Source of the DNA: Enterococcus faecalis_A
Lineage (GTDB): Bacteria; Bacillota; Bacilli; Lactobacillales; Enterococcaceae
Reading direction: 5' to 3'
Length of the DNA: 64,000 nt
Assembly: GCA_051295955.1 (NCBI GenBank)
Contig: JBPDWA010000008.1
Location: forward strand, 1 to 64,000
Position numbers and translations under genes: made by a program. Shown here in pieces: positions 26,301 to 34,166 of this stretch. Every line of letters starts with the position of its first letter. Position 1 is the stretch's first letter. The notes under the pieces are model-generated. The model made no database searches, was not told where the DNA came from, and saw only the letters and a list, made by a program, of their open reading frames with translations.

Positions 26301-27023
26301 TTATTTATACCTAATTTTAATAGCTGGTTTTCCATTGGGTCTTTGTATTTCAAGTGTTGCTCCTCCTGATTTACTTGTAGGTCTAACAATCACCGTTCTA
26401 CCATCTTTTAATGTACCACTAATTCCATCACCATTACTAAGATTTCCTACATCATCAAGCCCAAGTGAATTAAAATCATCTATAGCATCCGCATAATCAC
26501 CAGTTTTTTCATAATTTTTAGGATCGTTTCTTTTGTTTGTTGTCGTATCTTCCGCATCCTTCAAAACATCGTCAATTGCTCGTTCAGCAGCTAAATTTAA
26601 TGTTGGCGCATTATTCACTATGTCTGAAATTGATTGTCCAACTTTTAGAGCTTCCGTTCCTTTTCGGATCACATCAAATACCCTACCAGCTTTGCCTAAA
26701 TTTCCTAAGATTCCAATACCGGGCGCAAGTGGTATTTCATTTTTCATTACAATAACGTCCTCAACGTTATACTGTTCAGGCTTCAAATAGTCCTTACATT
26801 TATCTAGTTGTTCGTATAATCGTGGATAGTCTTTTATTGGTAGTGGCTTTCCATTTTTCATCAAATACCACTTTTTACTAGTCCCTAAGTCACTACAGAT
26901 GATTGTATAGCCATCTAAACTATCGATTGCTTGATTAACTTCTTTCATTTTCGCTTCTTGCTTCATTTTTTCTCGTGCTTTCCAGCGATTGTTGATCGGT
27001 TTTGCCCAAGTCATATATATCAA
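26301..27023 (-). CDS. C-terminal toxin half of a frameshifted LXG protein
   Basis: The 240-codon frame overlaps the LXG reading frame by 89 nt in a different phase and has only a TTG as potential start, without a Shine-Dalgarno. It is therefore best read as the continuation of the LXG gene. It contains a glycine-rich hydrophobic segment (PLAPGIGILGNLGKAG), then a C-terminal domain ending in GTLKDGRTVIVRPTSKSGG and IKIRYK. This style of ending is seen in many polymorphic toxins. I cannot name the nuclease or other activity. Adding one AT to the (AT)4 tract at 27013-27020 would fuse both halves into a 428-aa protein. Confidence 0.65.
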   Translation of the reverse strand: MIYMTWAKPINNRWKAREKMKQEAKMKEVNQAIDSLDGYTIICSDLGTSKKWYLMKNGKPLPIKDYPRLYEQLDKCKDYLKPEQYNVEDVIVMKNEIPLAPGIGILGNLGKAGRVFDVIRKGTEALKVGQSISDIVNNAPTLNLAAERAIDDVLKDAEDTTTNKRNDPKNYEKTGDYADAIDDFNSLGLDDVGNLSNGDGISGTLKDGRTVIVRPTSKSGGATLEIQRPNGKPAIKIRYK

Positions 27024-27585
27024 AGGTACCCGTTGCTGGATTCCATGCTTTACATTCTTTTACTTGTGCTAGTCCATTATCAAATTCTTGCTGGCACGCT
27101 TCACACTCTGAAAAAATACTCGCAGAAAGAGCATTATACGCATGAAATTTTTCTAATTTATCTCGCCGTTTTTCGATCACGTCACATGCATTCATATAAC
27201 GCCGCTCTAAATCTGGTCGCGGTGTTTTGGCTGTACTCATTTGTTGATCTAAGCTTCGCTTTAATTGTTCTAGCTGATTGATTTCTTCTAATATCAGGTC
27301 TTCATCTGTATCGATCCCGCTGACTGACCCTTGATACTCACTAAGAAAACGTTTATGCGCAGCTTCCATTGCTTCTCCTGTCATTATAGCAGATTGACAC
27401 AACGGCGTGTATACTACCATAAAATAGCTTTTGGCGCTGTCATAGGCTTTGCTGGATAGTGGCGCAGATAAAAAAGAATGAATGCTTTGTTGTAAGGAAG
27501 CGATCGCTTGCCCTGCTTGACTATTTAATTGAGAAGCTTGTGAAGATCGTGCTTGTGCTTCATGTACATAATATTTAAGCCCCAT
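26935..27585 (-). CDS. LXG-domain type VII secretion effector, N-terminal half (frameshifted)
   Basis: A 216-codon frame starting MGLKYYVHEAQARSSQASQL. It is helical and coiled-coil rich, with the LXG features SSKAYDSAKSYF and VVYTPLCQSAI that direct effectors to the T7SSb machine. The LXG domain ends near the frameshift at 27013-27020; the last 29 residues (from about DLGKT) are out-of-frame translation of the toxin linker. The start follows AAGGAGG and overlaps the DUF3958 gene by 11 nt. No EssC, EsaA or YukD genes are in the window, so this is an orphan module. Confidence 0.8.
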   Translation of the reverse strand: MGLKYYVHEAQARSSQASQLNSQAGQAIASLQQSIHSFLSAPLSSKAYDSAKSYFMVVYTPLCQSAIMTGEAMEAAHKRFLSEYQGSVSGIDTDEDLILEEINQLEQLKRSLDQQMSTAKTPRPDLERRYMNACDVIEKRRDKLEKFHAYNALSASIFSECEACQQEFDNGLAQVKECKAWNPATGTFDIYDLGKTDQQSLESTRKNEARSENERS

Positions 27586-27958
27586 GTTCGCCCTCCTTGT
27601 TCGTTTCTAAGAAGGCTCGTTGTTCTTGTAAAACCGTTTCTTCTTGATCGGATAGTTGGCGTTCCTCTTTCTTTAACTGGAGAAGTTCTTCATCAAATTC
27701 TCGTTGTGCATTTTTGGCAAGCCTTAGGCTATCTTCTCCACGTTCTTCAATAAATGCTCGTTCCACTGGTTCACAATTGGATAAAACAAAATTGTACACT
27801 GATTGTTCTTGTTGCTGAAGTTCAAAAAAGGCTTCTTGTTGTTCTTCTACTCGCCGTTGCTCTTTTTTACTTGCAAGTTGATCGTTTTGTAACTGTTCTA
27901 ATCGCATCCGAAATTGACGATTTTTCCGTTCAAAGGTTGGCAGTTTTTCTTGTTCCAT
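27575..27958 (-). CDS. DUF3958 protein, Lap2-like LXG targeting partner
   Basis: A 127-aa protein, almost wholly charged helical coiled coil rich in Glu, Gln, Arg and Lys (KKEQRRVEEQQEAFFELQQQ). It fits DUF3958, shown in streptococcal/enterococcal-type T7SSb loci to bind the LXG domain together with a DUF3130 protein and enable export. The start overlaps the stop of the upstream gene (TAATG), indicating coupling. Confidence 0.75.
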   Translation of the reverse strand: MEQEKLPTFERKNRQFRMRLEQLQNDQLASKKEQRRVEEQQEAFFELQQQEQSVYNFVLSNCEPVERAFIEERGEDSLRLAKNAQREFDEELLQLKKEERQLSDQEETVLQEQRAFLETNKEGEHGA

Positions 27959-28248
27959 TAGGAAAGCCCTCCCGGAAGGTTAAATTTTGTTAATTGAACA
28001 ATGTGTTGGTCAATTCGATCAAACTCTTTCGCTACAGAATGAATACTGTCTCCAGCAGATACAACACTTGAAGAAAGTTCTTTCAATCCTCGTTGAAACT
28101 CATTCAGTGTTTTCATCGCTGGTGTATTTCCTGAAACATTTGTACTTGAAGCGGAGACAGAAACACTGATACTATTCAAAATACTTGCAGATTGACTAAA
28201 TGAAGCTGAAATACTCCCAGCGATACCAGAATTACTATTAATTGTCAT
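27958..28248 (-). CDS. DUF3130/TIGR04197 (SACOL2603-like) small T7SS protein, Lap1-like
   Basis: A 96-aa WXG100-like helical protein. The serine-rich N-terminal helix (SGIAGSISASFSQSASILNS) is followed by a second helix (KTLNEFQRGLKELSSSVVSA). This matches the small TIGR04197 type VII secretion proteins encoded first in LXG operons. The ATG at 28248 follows GGGAG; the in-frame start at 28278 lies upstream of that site. First gene of the module; promoter not clear. Confidence 0.75.
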   Translation of the reverse strand: MTINSNSGIAGSISASFSQSASILNSISVSVSASSTNVSGNTPAMKTLNEFQRGLKELSSSVVSAGDSIHSVAKEFDRIDQHIVQLTKFNLPGGLS

Positions 28249-28347
28249 TATAAATCTCCCTTCATTCAATATGTACAATTTAGTTTAATACATATTTATT
28301 TCAGTTAGATCAGAATTTTTCCTTTCCTCATCGACATGTGTTTCATA

Positions 28348-29039
28348 ATGATAAGAGAGTTGAGCATTCCAAAACGTAAAAATATTTTTGAAAAAAATGA
28401 ATCAGATACCTATTACACCAAAGAAGAACTACAAGAATTTTTCTCTTGCTTAGAACTATTGAAAGATAGACGAGCTTATACTTTCTTTCGAATTCTAGCT
28501 TTCGTTGGATTAAGAAAAGGTGAGGCAATGGCTCTTACTTGGAATGATATAAACTTTTCAAATAACATTATCACAATAAATAAAACTTTAGTCGAACTTC
28601 AAAATGGAGACCTTCTTGTTCAAGATACAAAAACAGAATCTTCCAATCGAATAATCAAACTATGGATATTCTCAAAGAATGGAAAAACCACATTTTACAG
28701 GAAAAACTCCGACTCGGTGAAAGAGAAAAAGATTTCCATAAAAATGTGGTTTTTTGCAACTCGGTTTTATATCGAAATAATGCTTATTTGTATAAATCTT
28801 ATCCAAACATTGTTTTAAAAAAGGTACACAAGCACTTTCCAGATATGAAAATTATTAAATTTCATGATTTTAGAAAGACCAATGCATCACTTCTCTTTGA
28901 AAGTGGCGCTAGTATCAAGGACATATCACAACGTCTAGGACATAAGTCAACCAAAGTGACCACAGACATTTACATCATGGTTACTGAAGCAAAATAGAAC
29001 GAAACAGCTGAACAATTTGCTAACTACATGGCTTTTTAA
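28348..29039 (+). pseudogene. Tyrosine integrase remnant
   Basis: Only the catalytic domain of a phage/ICE-type integrase remains. It has the first Arg in GLRKGEA, HDFRKT, LGHKST, and the nucleophile context TTDIYIMVT. Three defects are visible. The arm- and core-binding N-terminal domains are missing. A frameshift near 28660 separates SSNRIIKL from DILKEWKNH. A premature TAG at 28995 precedes NETAEQFANYMAF, which would end the protein at 29039. It lies about 95 bp from the right att repeat, the usual position for an integrase. Confidence 0.85.
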
Positions 29040-29045
29040 ACTTAT

Positions 29046-29066
29046 GACATTCAAAATGGCATTCAA
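29046..29066. repeat. Arm-type-like repeats, right side
   Basis: GACATTCAA (29046) and GGCATTCAA (29058) lie 12 bp apart, just behind the integrase end, mirroring the left pair. Such repeats are the usual binding sites of integrase N-terminal domains. Confidence 0.5.
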
Positions 29067-29117
29067 CAGTTAAACATCTATTTTTAATCAGCTGATAAAC
29101 TTTGGTATATCAACATT

Positions 29118-31016
29118 TTATCCTTGAACTTTTGCAATCTTCCCTTGTTCGATGTAAACCATCAATATGCTTAGATCAGCTGGATTAACGCCACTAATTC
29201 GGCTAGCTTGAGCCATTGTTTCCGGTTGGATCTTTTGAAGTTTTTGTCTAGCTTCTGTTGCTAGGCCATTGATTGCTTCATAGTCAATATTTGCTGGAAT
29301 TCGTTTAGCTTCCATTCGTTTAAGCTTTTCAACTTTATCCATGGCTTTTTTGATATAGCCTTCGTATTTCATTTGAATTTCCACTTGCTCAATAGCCTTT
29401 TTCTCCAAAGGCATCGGTGCAGCAGCTATAAATTGGATAATCTCTTGATAACTTATTTCTGGTCGTCTTAGGAAATCACTAGCGATAATTCCATCTTTTA
29501 AAGGAGCGGCTCCTTTTCTTGCTAAGAAATTTTGAACGGCTGGCGTCGGTTTGATTCGTATCTTTTTCAAACGAGCAATTTCTGCCTCTACGGCTGCTTT
29601 TTTAGCACAGTATGCTTGATATTGTGCTTCTTTAACTAAGCCAATAGCGTAGCCATATTCCGTTAAGCGTAAATCTGCATTATCGTGCCGCAAAAGTAAG
29701 CGATATTCAGCTCTTGAAGTCAATAAGCGATAAGGTTCATTGGTTCCTTTAGTAACCAAATCATCGATCATAACCCCAATATACCCGTCACTGCGCTGCA
29801 TGATAAACGGTGCTTTCCCTTGAATTTTAAGGGCTGCATTAATCCCAGCAATCAAGCCTTGACCGGCCGCTTCTTCATAGCCGCTCGTGCCATTGGTTTG
29901 TCCAGCAGTATATAGATTTTCAATCACTTTTGTTTCCAAGGTTGGTCGTAATTGATGGGGGACAACTACATCATATTCAATGGCATAGCCTGTTCGCATC
30001 ATCTCAACTTGTTCTAATCCTTCGATAGAATGTAGCATTTCAGTTTGGACATCTTCAGGTAAAGAAGTTGACAGCCCTTGAACGTAGACTTCTTCTGTGT
30101 TTAAGCCTTCTGGTTCCAAAAATAATTGATGGCGCGGTTTATCAGCAAAACGCACAATTTTATCTTCAATAGATGGACAATAACGCGCACCGACGCCTTC
30201 TACAATACCGGTAAACATTGGTGCCCGGTGCAGATTTTTTTGAATAATATCGTGGGTAGTTTTATTGGTATAAGTTAGCCAACAAGATTCTTGATTTTGG
30301 TTATAAGCACTATCAGGTGTACTGTAACTGAAATGATTTGGTTCTTTATCACCAGGTTGTTCTTCTGTCACTGAATAATCAATGGTGCTTGATTTTACTC
30401 GTGGTGGCGTACCGGTTTTAAAACGAGCAATTTCCAAACCTAATGCTTTCAAATGGTCAGCAAGTCCGATGGATGGTTGAGAATTATTAGGTCCGGATGA
30501 ATATTTTAATTCACCGATAATAATTTCCCCTCTTAAAGCCGTCCCAGCCGTAATAACTACGGCTTTACTACGATAAGCAGCACCTGTTGAAGTGACTACG
30601 CCACAGCATATCCCGTCCTCAACGATTAATTCTTCGACGACACCTTGACGTAAAGTTAAGTTTTCAGTTTGTTCAATTGTATGTTTCATTGCTGCTGCAT
30701 AAGCGTGTTTGTCCGCTTGCGCGCGCAACGCCCGAACAGCCGGTCCTTTACCGGTGTTTAGCATACGCATTTGGATATACGTTTTATCAATATTTTTCCC
30801 CATTTCTCCGCCTAAAGCATCAATTTCTCTTACTACAACCCCTTTAGCTGGGCCTCCAACTGACGGATTACATGGCATGAAAGCCACCATATCCAAATTT
30901 ATCGTTAACAGTAATGTTTTAACGCCCATCCGAGCTGAGGCTAGGGCAGCTTCTGAGCCAGCATGTCCTGCACCGACAATAATAACGTCATAAGATTCTG
31001 CTTGATATTGTTTCAT
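29118..31016 (-). CDS. mnmG: tRNA uridine-34 carboxymethylaminomethyl modification enzyme MnmG (GidA)
   Basis: A 632-aa FAD protein that, with MnmE, installs (carboxymethyl)aminomethyl on U34 of certain tRNAs. The dinucleotide-binding motif VGAGHAGSEAALA is at about residues 14-26, GTPPRVKSSTID and TSGYEEAAGQGLIAG are conserved, and the helical MnmE/tRNA-binding C-terminal domain includes SRISGVNPADLSILMVYIEQGK. The last residues (KVQG) lie beyond the att repeat and so derive from the inserted element. A second copy of the end at 25.67 kb would give KILPTKAE instead. It lies 13 bp downstream of mnmE in one operon. Confidence 0.97.
   Translation of the reverse strand: MKQYQAESYDVIIVGAGHAGSEAALASARMGVKTLLLTINLDMVAFMPCNPSVGGPAKGVVVREIDALGGEMGKNIDKTYIQMRMLNTGKGPAVRALRAQADKHAYAAAMKHTIEQTENLTLRQGVVEELIVEDGICCGVVTSTGAAYRSKAVVITAGTALRGEIIIGELKYSSGPNNSQPSIGLADHLKALGLEIARFKTGTPPRVKSSTIDYSVTEEQPGDKEPNHFSYSTPDSAYNQNQESCWLTYTNKTTHDIIQKNLHRAPMFTGIVEGVGARYCPSIEDKIVRFADKPRHQLFLEPEGLNTEEVYVQGLSTSLPEDVQTEMLHSIEGLEQVEMMRTGYAIEYDVVVPHQLRPTLETKVIENLYTAGQTNGTSGYEEAAGQGLIAGINAALKIQGKAPFIMQRSDGYIGVMIDDLVTKGTNEPYRLLTSRAEYRLLLRHDNADLRLTEYGYAIGLVKEAQYQAYCAKKAAVEAEIARLKKIRIKPTPAVQNFLARKGAAPLKDGIIASDFLRRPEISYQEIIQFIAAAPMPLEKKAIEQVEIQMKYEGYIKKAMDKVEKLKRMEAKRIPANIDYEAINGLATEARQKLQKIQPETMAQASRISGVNPADLSILMVYIEQGKIAKVQG
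29134..29156. repeat. Right attachment-site repeat inside mnmG
   Basis: 23 bp identical to 25672-25694. It encodes YIEQGKI of MnmG, leaving the gene open after insertion. Confidence 0.8.
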
Positions 31017-31029
31017 ATTCGTTTCCTTT

Positions 31030-32427
31030 CTATTTACCTAAACAAAATTGGCTGAACAATTGTGTAATCAATTCGTCCTGAACACTGTCGCCGACAATTT
31101 CTCCTAAATAATCCCAACAGCGAGTCATATCAATTTGCACTAAATCTACCGGCATGCCGGCATCAATTCCACTGATTACTTCTTCTAACGCATCCGCTGC
31201 TTGTTCCAACAATGCAATGTGGCGTGTATTAGATACGTAAGTCGCATCTTTTTCCCCTGTTTGTCCGCCAAAAAATATTGCAGCAATCCTTGCTTCCAAT
31301 TGTTCCATTCCTGCTTTAGAAAGTACAGAGACTGGCAATACTTCTTCATTTGCCACATAAGTAGCTAATTCATCACAATCTAATTGAGCAGGTAAATCTA
31401 TTTTATTTAATAAAATAATTCGTTTTAATCCCTTTGTTGCTTTTAACAACTGGCAATCTTCTTGCGATAAAGCTTCACTTTGATTTAAGACGAGAAGGAT
31501 CAAATCTGATTCCGCCAGTGCTTTTCGGCTGCGTTCAACGCCGATTCGCTCCACGATATCTTCTGTTTCTCGAATACCAGCCGTATCAATCAGCTTTAGC
31601 GGTACACCACGAACATTAACGTATTCTTCAATGACATCTCGCGTAGTGCCAGCGATGTCTGTGACAATGGCTTTTTCTTCCCTGAGTAAGTGATTTAACA
31701 GACTAGATTTGCCGACGTTAGGACGACCGATAATAGCTGTGTTAAGGCCTTCTCGTAAAATTTTCCCTTGCTTGGCGGTCATTAATAATTGCTGAATCTG
31801 AGCTTTGACAAATATTGCTTTTTCCAATAATAGCTTTGTTGTCAGCTCTTCAACATCGTCATATTCCGGATAATCTATATTAACTTCAACTTGTGCCAGT
31901 GTATTTAAAATTTCTTGACGCAAAGAACGAATTAATGAGGATAAATCACCATCTAATTGATTTAATGCCACATGCATCGCTTTGTCTGTTTTTGCTCGAA
32001 TTAAATCCATTACAGCTTCAGCTTGCGATAAATCCATTCGCCCGTTTAAAAAGGCTCGTTTGGTAAATTCACCCGGCTCCGCCATACGTGCGCCTTCTCG
32101 CAACAGCAGTTGAAGAATTTGATTTACTACTACGATGCCGCCATGACAGTTAATCTCAACAACGTCTTCTCTGGTGAAAGTCTTGGGCGCTCGCATAACA
32201 GAAAGCATCACTTCATCAATCAACTGGCTATTTCGAGGATCTATAATATGTCCATAATGGATTGTATGTGACGGTACAGCCATTAGATCTTTACTTCCAG
32301 AATGATAGACTTTGTTCGCAATGTTCACTGCCTCATCTCCACTTAAACGGACAATACTAATTGCACCTTCTCCTGGCGGCGTTGAAATTGCCGCAATTGT
32401 ATCAAATTCCAACGTAACTTGTTGCAT
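31030..32427 (-). CDS. mnmE: tRNA modification GTPase MnmE (TrmE)
   Basis: Partner of MnmG in U34 modification. It is 465 aa: an N-terminal tetrahydrofolate-binding domain (from FDTIAAISTPPGEGAI), a helical domain, and an inserted G domain with GRPNVGKSS, DIAGTTRDV, DTAGIRE and NKID. The C-terminal helix ends in FCLGK, the catalytic cysteine motif. The ATG at 32427 follows AAAGGAACG; the in-frame extension to 32517 reads through the leader hairpin and is not coding. Potassium-dependent dimerising GTPase by family knowledge. Confidence 0.97.
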   Translation of the reverse strand: MQQVTLEFDTIAAISTPPGEGAISIVRLSGDEAVNIANKVYHSGSKDLMAVPSHTIHYGHIIDPRNSQLIDEVMLSVMRAPKTFTREDVVEINCHGGIVVVNQILQLLLREGARMAEPGEFTKRAFLNGRMDLSQAEAVMDLIRAKTDKAMHVALNQLDGDLSSLIRSLRQEILNTLAQVEVNIDYPEYDDVEELTTKLLLEKAIFVKAQIQQLLMTAKQGKILREGLNTAIIGRPNVGKSSLLNHLLREEKAIVTDIAGTTRDVIEEYVNVRGVPLKLIDTAGIRETEDIVERIGVERSRKALAESDLILLVLNQSEALSQEDCQLLKATKGLKRIILLNKIDLPAQLDCDELATYVANEEVLPVSVLSKAGMEQLEARIAAIFFGGQTGEKDATYVSNTRHIALLEQAADALEEVISGIDAGMPVDLVQIDMTRCWDYLGEIVGDSVQDELITQLFSQFCLGK

Positions 32428-32845
32428 ATCAACGTTCCTTTCTGTTTTTATTACTATAACAACAAAAAAAGCGCCCACTCCACCTATCAAATTCAAGGTC
32501 GGATTTAGCACTTTCACTGCTTTTCCACTATTTTTCTGATGTTAGGATAGCACATTTTTCGCTTTTTAGCAATTTATCTTTTTTTGAAATAAAAAGCTAA
32601 GGCAGAATTACTTGATTGTAAATACATAAATTATAAAGGGAAACACATAGTAGCAGCGCAAACCAAGAAATAAACAAAGCACTCCGTTCCTACAACCTCT
32701 GTAGAAAACGCAGCGCTTTGCGGTAAGAATCGTGGCTAAGACCCAGAAATCTTTCCTGCGCATCTTTTCCTTCATCGCTATTTTAAAATGGTTTATTTTT
32801 TTTAGCTAGTTACTTTATCTCGGCTTTTTGAGCATTTTTCTGCAA
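32428..32845. other. Gap between mnmE and the wall-anchored protein gene
   Basis: About 420 bp with the mnmE leader hairpin near its left end. The remainder shows no gene, repeat or clear promoter. Confidence 0.4.
32463..32512 (-). terminator. Terminator-like hairpin in the mnmE leader
   Basis: On the minus strand, AGTGCT pairs with GGCGCT (with wobbles) and inner ACCT with AGGT. TTTTTTTGTTG follows, and the hairpin ends about 35 bp before the mnmE start. It is either a terminator for upstream readthrough or an attenuator of mnmEG. Confidence 0.6.
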
Positions 32846-33374
32846 TTATTTTTTGCTCCGTTTGCGTTTGATAATGCCTAAGCTTGCTAATAGTGCAAGA
32901 AAGCCACCGAAGATACCAGCAGTTACGTTTTCTATTTCACCAGTGCTTGGATAAGAACCTCTGTTATTTGCATAGCCTGAACCTGAACTATAATATCTAC
33001 CGCCAAAGTCAGAACCATTCGTTCTTAAGCCTAAACCGCATCCGCTATTGTTCCATCCAGCACCAGTTGTTCCCGCTCCATTAATGCCAGTAACGATGCC
33101 AGCGTTTATTCCTGTTCCTAACGTAGTTCCTGTGCCAGTATTGCCTGATCCATTATCATTTGGATTGGTTGTAGCAGTTGACTCGGCTGGCGTACTATAT
33201 AAAGTAGCTAAACTGTAGTTTCCACGGTTGACTGTTGCTATTGCTGATAAGGACTCTTGCGCTTGGGTAGCACCAACAGCTAATTGAACAGTAAGTCTTT
33301 CTTGTACAGTAGCCGCTGTTGCTAGTATGCTGACATAAACTGATGTTACCGACAAGTTTCTTATGCTTTTTCAT
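32846..33374 (-). pseudogene. Sortase-anchored low-complexity surface protein, frameshifted in the signal peptide
   Basis: The 169-codon frame ends in a cell-wall sorting signal: YPSTGE (an LPXTG variant), a hydrophobic segment (GGFLALLASLGII) and the basic tail KRKRSKK. The body is rich in Gly, Asn, Thr and Ser. The proper start is the ATG at 33374 after AAGGG, giving MKKHKK; dropping one base (position 33356) joins this to LSVTSVYVSILATAATVQ, a normal signal peptide. As written, the export signal is out of frame. It may be a true mutation or an assembly error. Ligand or role unknown. Confidence 0.65.
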
Positions 33375-33754
33375 TTTATTTCCCTTCTTTTCTTTTGAAT
33401 AAAAGACTTAAAATATCAAACAACCAACTTTTTTAAAATCCCTTCTTTTTCAAGTGATATTATTACCTTAATGAAGTTTATTGTTTTTTTAAAATAATTT
33501 TATAACAGTCCTGTTTTACATTTTCCTTCTGCCAGTATCTAAATAGTGAATTAATTTACAATTAGAAAAAACGATTTCGATAATTTTATCCATTAATAAA
33601 ATTATTCACACTTTTATTTCATAGAAATAAACACAATAAAAAATATTTTTAAAATAATAAATATTTTTTTATACAGACTACTTTCTTTGCTTTTGAATAG
33701 GACGAATAGTAGAATAAAACCAATCTTTTAGTTCAAAGTAAGGAGGAACCAACT
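33375..33754. other. AT-rich divergent intergenic region
   Basis: 380 bp between the wall-anchored protein gene and the 112-aa gene. It contains the promoter at 33687-33715; the rest is very AT-rich and shows no gene. Confidence 0.4.
33687..33715 (+). promoter_or_regulatory. Promoter of the 112-aa protein gene
   Basis: TTGCTT (33687-33692) and TAGAAT (33710-33715) are separated by 17 bp, about 40 bp before the start codon. Confidence 0.6.
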
Positions 33755-34093
33755 ATGAAAAATCGTCAACAAAATTCTTTTATAGAAGAAATGGAAGATA
33801 AATTAAGTGCTATTTTACTGGCTACCGGATCTGTGAATCGTAAATACATCGTGAGAGATGTTGTTTTTGCTACAGATAGAGTGGAAGTGGATTTGTTTTC
33901 TTCTGAAGTAAATCCAAACGATGTATTCAAAAAAATTTATCTTCAATTAAAACAAATTGCTTATGAATATGAAGCAGATGCTGTTATTAATTGTCACTTT
34001 GAACAAAAATCAGAAGAAGTAGCTGGTGTGAAAGTGGTAGAATTATTTGCTTACGGCACTGTGGTCCAATTTACACAAACGACGATTGGATAA
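33755..34093 (+). CDS. Small cytosolic protein, YbjQ/UPF0145-like pattern
   Basis: A soluble protein of 112 aa. The C-terminal half (LKQIAYEYEADAVINCHFEQ and ELFAYGTVVQF) resembles the conserved core of the YbjQ/UPF0145 family, in which the phrase 'GADAVVNVRF...YGTAV' is typical. The N-terminal part is different. The function of that family is not settled. The gene has a strong AAGGAGG, its own promoter and a perfect terminator, so it is probably expressed. The family assignment is tentative. Confidence 0.55.
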   Translation: MKNRQQNSFIEEMEDKLSAILLATGSVNRKYIVRDVVFATDRVEVDLFSSEVNPNDVFKKIYLQLKQIAYEYEADAVINCHFEQKSEEVAGVKVVELFAYGTVVQFTQTTIG

Positions 34094-34096
34094 GCA

Positions 34097-34138
34097 AAAA
34101 GTGAGCACAACGTTGAATGAACGTTGTGCTCACTTTTA
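34097..34138. terminator. Bidirectional terminator with an 18-bp perfect stem
   Basis: AAAAGTGAGCACAACGTT (34097-34114) pairs perfectly with its complement at 34120-34137. It starts 4 bp after the stop of the 112-aa gene. Confidence 0.9.
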
Positions 34139-34166
34139 AATTTAACTCTCAGAAAAATCTTTAAGA

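Larger units (their letters stand above)
25672..29156. mobile_element. Small decayed integrative element in the mnmG 3' end, carrying an LXG module
   Basis: A 3.5-kb segment bounded by 23-bp direct repeats. One repeat is within the mnmG 3' coding end, beside a broken tyrosine integrase gene. Paired 9-bp repeats near each end look like arm-type integrase sites (25801-25821 and 29046-29066). The cargo, read leftwards, is a type VII secretion LXG toxin module. No replication, excisionase or conjugation gene is visible. It is therefore a trapped remnant or a minimal element mobilised in trans. Confidence 0.75.

Noticed and set aside
27553..27993. Plus-strand frames over the LXG module
   Set aside because: Antisense of the DUF3958 and DUF3130 genes, with no start signals.
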